This document shows positions 15,705 through 18,438 of a DNA stretch of 18,438 nucleotides, piece after piece. Numbering within the stretch: position 1 is the stretch's first letter; every line of letters begins with the position of its first letter. The stretch is from contig JALRIU010000318.1 in NCBI GenBank assembly GCA_023255355.1, positions 1-18,438 of the forward strand, written 5' to 3'. Under the pieces are notes generated by a model. It made no database searches and was not told where the DNA came from. It saw only the letters and a list, made by a program, of their open reading frames with translations. The translations under genes and the position numbers were made by a program. The DNA is from Pseudomonadales bacterium (GTDB lineage Bacteria; Pseudomonadota; Gammaproteobacteria; Pseudomonadales; JAHEIH01).

Positions 15705-17198
15705 TTAAGCTCTTTCGAGCATCATTTTTATGTAATCTCGATGGGAAGGAATAGCAGCGACTGGTTTGCCAATATCTGCTTTTAACCGATTTAATAGATC
15801 AATCATTTGAACACTATCTATGGCATCTGCAACTGGATGATAGGTTTTTGTCGTCAAATTTTGCCCTTCAAGCACTTGTAGCCATGAAATATTGGCAAAT
15901 AATTCATCTGGACTTGTAAATAGTTTGCCCGTTTGCTGATAGAGATCTAACTTGTGCTTTAATGTATCTGGTAATGCCATCGCTGCACAGTAACGCCATA
16001 ATTCAGAGTCATCTCTTTGATTAATACAATAGTGGGCAATTATAAAGTCTCTAATATGCTCCATTTCTTCGATGGTTAAGCGATTGTAATTATTTATTTC
16101 AGACTGAAGAATACCGTCACTGGGGAAATGCCAAATTAATCTAACCACCGCCATTTGGATTAAATGGATACTTGTCGACTCTAAGGGTTCTAAAAATCCA
16201 CTTGATAGACCAATGGCAACCACATTTTTTTCCCAAGGTTTCTTACGAATACCTGTCTTAAATTTGATGTGATTAAAGTCAGTCAAAGGCCCGCTATTTA
16301 ATCCTGTTATAAATTCAGCTGTTGCCTGCTCTTCGTTGTATTGTTGGCTGGAATAAACCAGCCCGTTGCCCGTTCTTGTTTGCAAGGGAATTTGCCATTG
16401 CCAACCACCTTTTTTAGCAGTAGACCTAGTATAAGGCGGTAAGTGTGGCAGAGCCTCGGTTTGGGCAGCAACTGCTCTATCACAAGGCAGCCAATGTGCC
16501 CAATCCTCAAATCCTACACCAAGCTCTTGTTCAATTAAGATCCCCCTAAAACCAGAGCAGTCGATAAATAAATCACCTTCGACAATTTGACCGTCTGATA
16601 AAATCAACGATTCAACATAACCTGTATCATGATTTTTGTTTACTCCAGCAACAACTCCCTCGATACGTTTAACCCCTCGTTTTATAGAGACTTCGCTAAG
16701 TAATTTTACATATTTAGCTGCATCAAAATGATAGGCATAGGTCATCGGTGGCACATCATTGAAAGCTTTTGTATGTGCGAATTTGTTTTCCATTGCCGCA
16801 CGATAATTAAGTGAGTAATCCCAAAGGCTAGTGTCTTCACCTATTATTTGGGCTCTCTTGACAAGATGATGAAAATTACAAAATGTTAAATCTACGCCCA
16901 CCTTACCAAAGGTATGCATGTAAATATCATCAGGTTTTCCCCAACCTTCAAACTGAATACCAAGTTTAAAGCTTGCATTTGTTGCTTCAAAGAACTCTTT
17001 CTCAGAGATATCCAAAGCCGCATTTAATGTAGTAATTGGAGGAATTGTGGCTTCACCAACGCCAATTGTCCCTATCGCATCAGACTCAACAAGAGTAATT
17101 TCGATAATTCGATGTAATTTTTTTATTAACAATGCCGCAGTAATCCAGCCTGAGGTACCTCCCCCCAAAATGACTACTTTTTTTATTTTTGTATGCAT
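15705..17198 (-). CDS. Flavin-dependent halogenase, tryptophan-halogenase family
   Basis: FAD-dependent halogenases of this family use reduced FAD, O2 and halide to chlorinate or brominate aromatic compounds. All diagnostic elements are present, numbered from the chosen ATG: the FAD loop GGGTSGW (12-18); GVGEATIPP; the catalytic lysine of NASFKLGIQFEGW (Lys78, matching Lys79 of PrnA); WQWQIP (266-271), the WxWxIP motif that separates halogenases from monooxygenases; and FLEPLESTS with the catalytic glutamate (Glu340). The frame is open to a TTG at 17210; I chose the ATG at 17198 (MHTKIKKVVILGGG, 497 residues), which fits the family. It leads an operon with a sugar importer and two arabinofuranosidases. 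Family members linked to TonB receptors, such as Xanthomonas enzymes and BrvH, halogenate indole in vitro with unknown natural substrates. No flavin reductase gene is nearby. Confidence 0.9.
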   Translation of the reverse strand: MHTKIKKVVILGGGTSGWITAALLIKKLHRIIEITLVESDAIGTIGVGEATIPPITTLNAALDISEKEFFEATNASFKLGIQFEGWGKPDDIYMHTFGKVGVDLTFCNFHHLVKRAQIIGEDTSLWDYSLNYRAAMENKFAHTKAFNDVPPMTYAYHFDAAKYVKLLSEVSIKRGVKRIEGVVAGVNKNHDTGYVESLILSDGQIVEGDLFIDCSGFRGILIEQELGVGFEDWAHWLPCDRAVAAQTEALPHLPPYTRSTAKKGGWQWQIPLQTRTGNGLVYSSQQYNEEQATAEFITGLNSGPLTDFNHIKFKTGIRKKPWEKNVVAIGLSSGFLEPLESTSIHLIQMAVVRLIWHFPSDGILQSEINNYNRLTIEEMEHIRDFIIAHYCINQRDDSELWRYCAAMALPDTLKHKLDLYQQTGKLFTSPDELFANISWLQVLEGQNLTTKTYHPVADAIDSVQMIDLLNRLKADIGKPVAAIPSHRDYIKMMLERA

Positions 17199-17258
17199 TA
17201 ACTTGCCCAAGAATCTAAAGAATCATGTTAACCGGCATATTACTATGCATGCTAGTCA

Positions 17259-17276
17259 ACTTGTCATATAAATTAG
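17259..17276. promoter_or_regulatory. Second candidate GntR operator, upstream of the halogenase operon
   Basis: ACTTGTCATATAAATTAG matches the 7441-7463 palindrome, read on its other strand, at 15 of 18 positions and keeps TTGT-CAT as a half site. It lies about 60-80 bases before the halogenase start, just past the receptor terminator. A weak promoter can be drawn on the minus strand with ATGACA inside the site as -35 and TAATAT 19 bases further as -10. A bound repressor would cover that -35. Confidence 0.55.
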
Positions 17277-17278
17277 CC

Positions 17279-17309
17279 AAAAAAAACCGGCCACGAAGGC
17301 CGGCTTTTT
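17279..17309 (-). terminator. Strong rho-independent terminator after the TonB receptor gene
   Basis: CCGGCC (17287-17292) and GGCCGG (17298-17303) form a 6-bp GC stem around a 5-base loop, read TTCGT on the minus strand. On that strand it is followed by eight T residues. The other strand also has a T5 tract, so it could act in both directions. It separates the receptor from the halogenase operon. Confidence 0.93.
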
Positions 17310-17318
17310 CAACTATGT

Positions 17319-18101
17319 TTACATGCTATATCGAACACCAAAGGCATACGTTTGACTGTATTTATAGTTATGGAAGTTAAATAGCTTAGGTTCATTACCA
17401 TAGTTCCAGTGGAACGTTGGATCAGTTAAGTTAGTTGCATCAAAAGTGAACGTTAAATTTTCATTAAAGTTCCAACTAGCTTGGAAATCTAAACTCTCTT
17501 CCTCGCCTCGCCATACCTGAAGCGGATTGGCAAACAACGCCGCTTCGTTGTTGTTGTAGAAAGTATCACGCCAGAAATATGATAGACGCGCACTGAATTC
17601 TTCACGATCATAGGCTAACATCACGCTATATGAATCGTCAGAGACCCCAGCCAACGGCGTTTTATCATAACCGGTTATGTTACCTGTACCATCAACAATA
17701 GGACGAGACTGAGATGAATCAAGCTTGGTATATGACGCTTGAACACCAAGCCCATTTAACATGCCTTCCAATTCTGGGAACCACGTTAAACCGAACTCCC
17801 AACCATCTAATGACGCCTCCCCAGCGTTATCGGGCTGACTAAGAATATAGGTGTAATCTCCTAAATCATTCGTCGCAGCATTTGCCGTGACTGCATTACG
17901 GAAAGGCATAATACGGTTGGTAATATCCCGTTTAAACCATGTTGCATAAGCGATGCTACCTTCAGCAAAATAGTATTCAAATGAAACATCTAAGTTTTCA
18001 GACTCTTCTGGTTTCAAATTAATATTACCACCGGCTGCTGTACCATATCCGATATCAGTCACATCAGGGAAATATTGAATGTACGGATTTAAATCACTCA
18101 T
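17319..18101 (-). CDS. TonB-dependent receptor, C-terminal fragment (5' truncated)
   Basis: This is the last 260 residues of an outer-membrane TonB-dependent receptor, which would import arabino-oligosaccharides given its neighbours. Alternating beta-strands are visible throughout. GGNINLKPEESENLDVSFEYYF is the conserved late-barrel GNxxLKPE segment. Near the end FTFDATNLTDPTFHWNYGNE and a final strand GVRYSM follow the family pattern. Complete receptors of this type run to roughly 900 residues, so the signal peptide, plug and most of the barrel are missing. The ATG at 18101 falls inside a motif usually preceded by more barrel (MSDLNPYIQYFP), so it is not a natural start. An in-frame stop lies at 18129-18131, and none of the minus frames beyond it looks like receptor. 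It is either a remnant or cut by a junction. Confidence 0.88.
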   Translation of the reverse strand: MSDLNPYIQYFPDVTDIGYGTAAGGNINLKPEESENLDVSFEYYFAEGSIAYATWFKRDITNRIMPFRNAVTANAATNDLGDYTYILSQPDNAGEASLDGWEFGLTWFPELEGMLNGLGVQASYTKLDSSQSRPIVDGTGNITGYDKTPLAGVSDDSYSVMLAYDREEFSARLSYFWRDTFYNNNEAALFANPLQVWRGEEESLDFQASWNFNENLTFTFDATNLTDPTFHWNYGNEPKLFNFHNYKYSQTYAFGVRYSM

Positions 18102-18117
18102 TTCACATACCCATAAA

Positions 18118-18438
18118 ATGGATGCATTTCAAGGCGCTGGACAAATGGAGAATGATGAACTTGTACAAGCACGGTACCCCATTTTCAAGAATGGTGATTG
18201 GTTTAAAATGTTTAAACCCGAAGACAGGGATGCCTTTCCACCACACTATGGTAAATATGTGTGGAGAAAGAAGAACTTTTTATTGATGTATGATTTTATA
18301 CGCCAAGGTAAAGTGACAACACAAAAACAAATAGAAGACATCGACTTCGCGTTCGAACAACTCTACTATGGATACAAAAATCCACGAACCCTCATCATGC
18401 GCGTGTTGAAAGGAGAAATCAAGATGGATCAAGTTGAA
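18118..18438 (+). CDS. Unrecognised open reading frame, runs off the right edge
   Basis: The frame is open from an in-frame stop at 18076-18078 to the window end. Possible starts are ATG at 18079, 18118 and 18148; I list 18118 (MDAFQGAGQMENDELVQARY) because earlier residues overlap receptor sequence. It gives at least 107 residues with a natural-looking mix of charged and aromatic residues (DWFKMFKPEDRDAFPPHYG, FEQLYYGYKNPRTLIMRVLKG), no membrane segment and no signal peptide. I cannot assign a family; the style is reminiscent of phage or mobile-element proteins, but that is an impression only. Near the edge AAAGGAG lies 8 bases before an in-frame ATG at 18423, which could be the true start of a following gene. 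No ribosome site supports the 18118 start. Confidence 0.4.
   Translation, partial: MDAFQGAGQMENDELVQARYPIFKNGDWFKMFKPEDRDAFPPHYGKYVWRKKNFLLMYDFIRQGKVTTQKQIEDIDFAFEQLYYGYKNPRTLIMRVLKGEIKMDQVE

Noticed and set aside
17221..17258. Short palindromes (GTTAAC, ATGCAT, GCATGC, GCATA-N4-TATGC) before the halogenase gene
   Set aside because: Each is 5-6 bases per arm or less and expected by chance in such sequence; only the operator-like match nearby seemed meaningful.
18102..18438. Continuation of the TonB receptor through a simple frameshift
   Set aside because: None of the minus-strand frames beyond the junction gives receptor-like beta-strand sequence, and the one I translated in full runs into a stop.

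Overview
The window reads as chromosomal DNA of a marine- or soil-type, plant-polysaccharide-degrading gammaproteobacterium. Two things suggest this. The left third has an order I recall from Pseudomonas and its relatives (rppH-ptsP, a TauE/SafE permease, lgt). The endo-arabinanase closely resembles, from memory, Cellvibrio japonicus Arb43A, so Cellvibrionales is my best guess; no search was run.

Left part (1-6475), housekeeping. lgt (partial) and a TauE/SafE permease are coupled on the minus strand. A divergent NRDE/TANGO2-family gene lies opposite, with a perfect 7-3-7 palindrome between the two start codons. Next come ptsP and rppH (nitrogen-PTS enzyme I and RNA pyrophosphohydrolase) as a minus-strand operon, an RlmI-type rRNA methyltransferase, and a gcvH gene with no gcvT or gcvP beside it. 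rlmI and gcvH are each followed by a terminator candidate.

Middle and right part (6505-18101), an arabinan/arabinose utilisation locus. On the minus strand are an EamA transporter and a GntR/FadR-type (FCD) regulator. Divergent from the regulator are an SGLT-like Na+/sugar symporter and a secreted GH43 arabinanase. Facing these is a tightly packed minus-strand operon: flavin-dependent 'tryptophan halogenase' > GPH sugar importer > cytoplasmic GH43 exo-arabinofuranosidase > exported GH127/GH146 beta-L-arabinofuranosidase. Upstream of it, separated by a strong terminator, is the C-terminal third of a TonB-dependent receptor. A plausible division of labour is receptor uptake of arabino-oligosaccharides, periplasmic trimming, import by the GPH and SGLT carriers, and cytoplasmic release of L-arabinose.

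Two non-coding signals tie the locus together. A perfect 10-3-10 palindrome abuts the -10 box of a promoter for the EamA gene. An 18-bp site matching it at 15 positions lies upstream of the halogenase operon. Both have the GT-N3-AC geometry of FCD-type GntR operators, so the local regulator probably controls both.

Right edge (about 18102-18438). Receptor homology stops abruptly, and a different open reading frame on the plus strand runs out of the window. I do not recognise it; this is an insertion, rearrangement or assembly junction. I saw no rRNA, tRNA, CRISPR array or insertion sequence.
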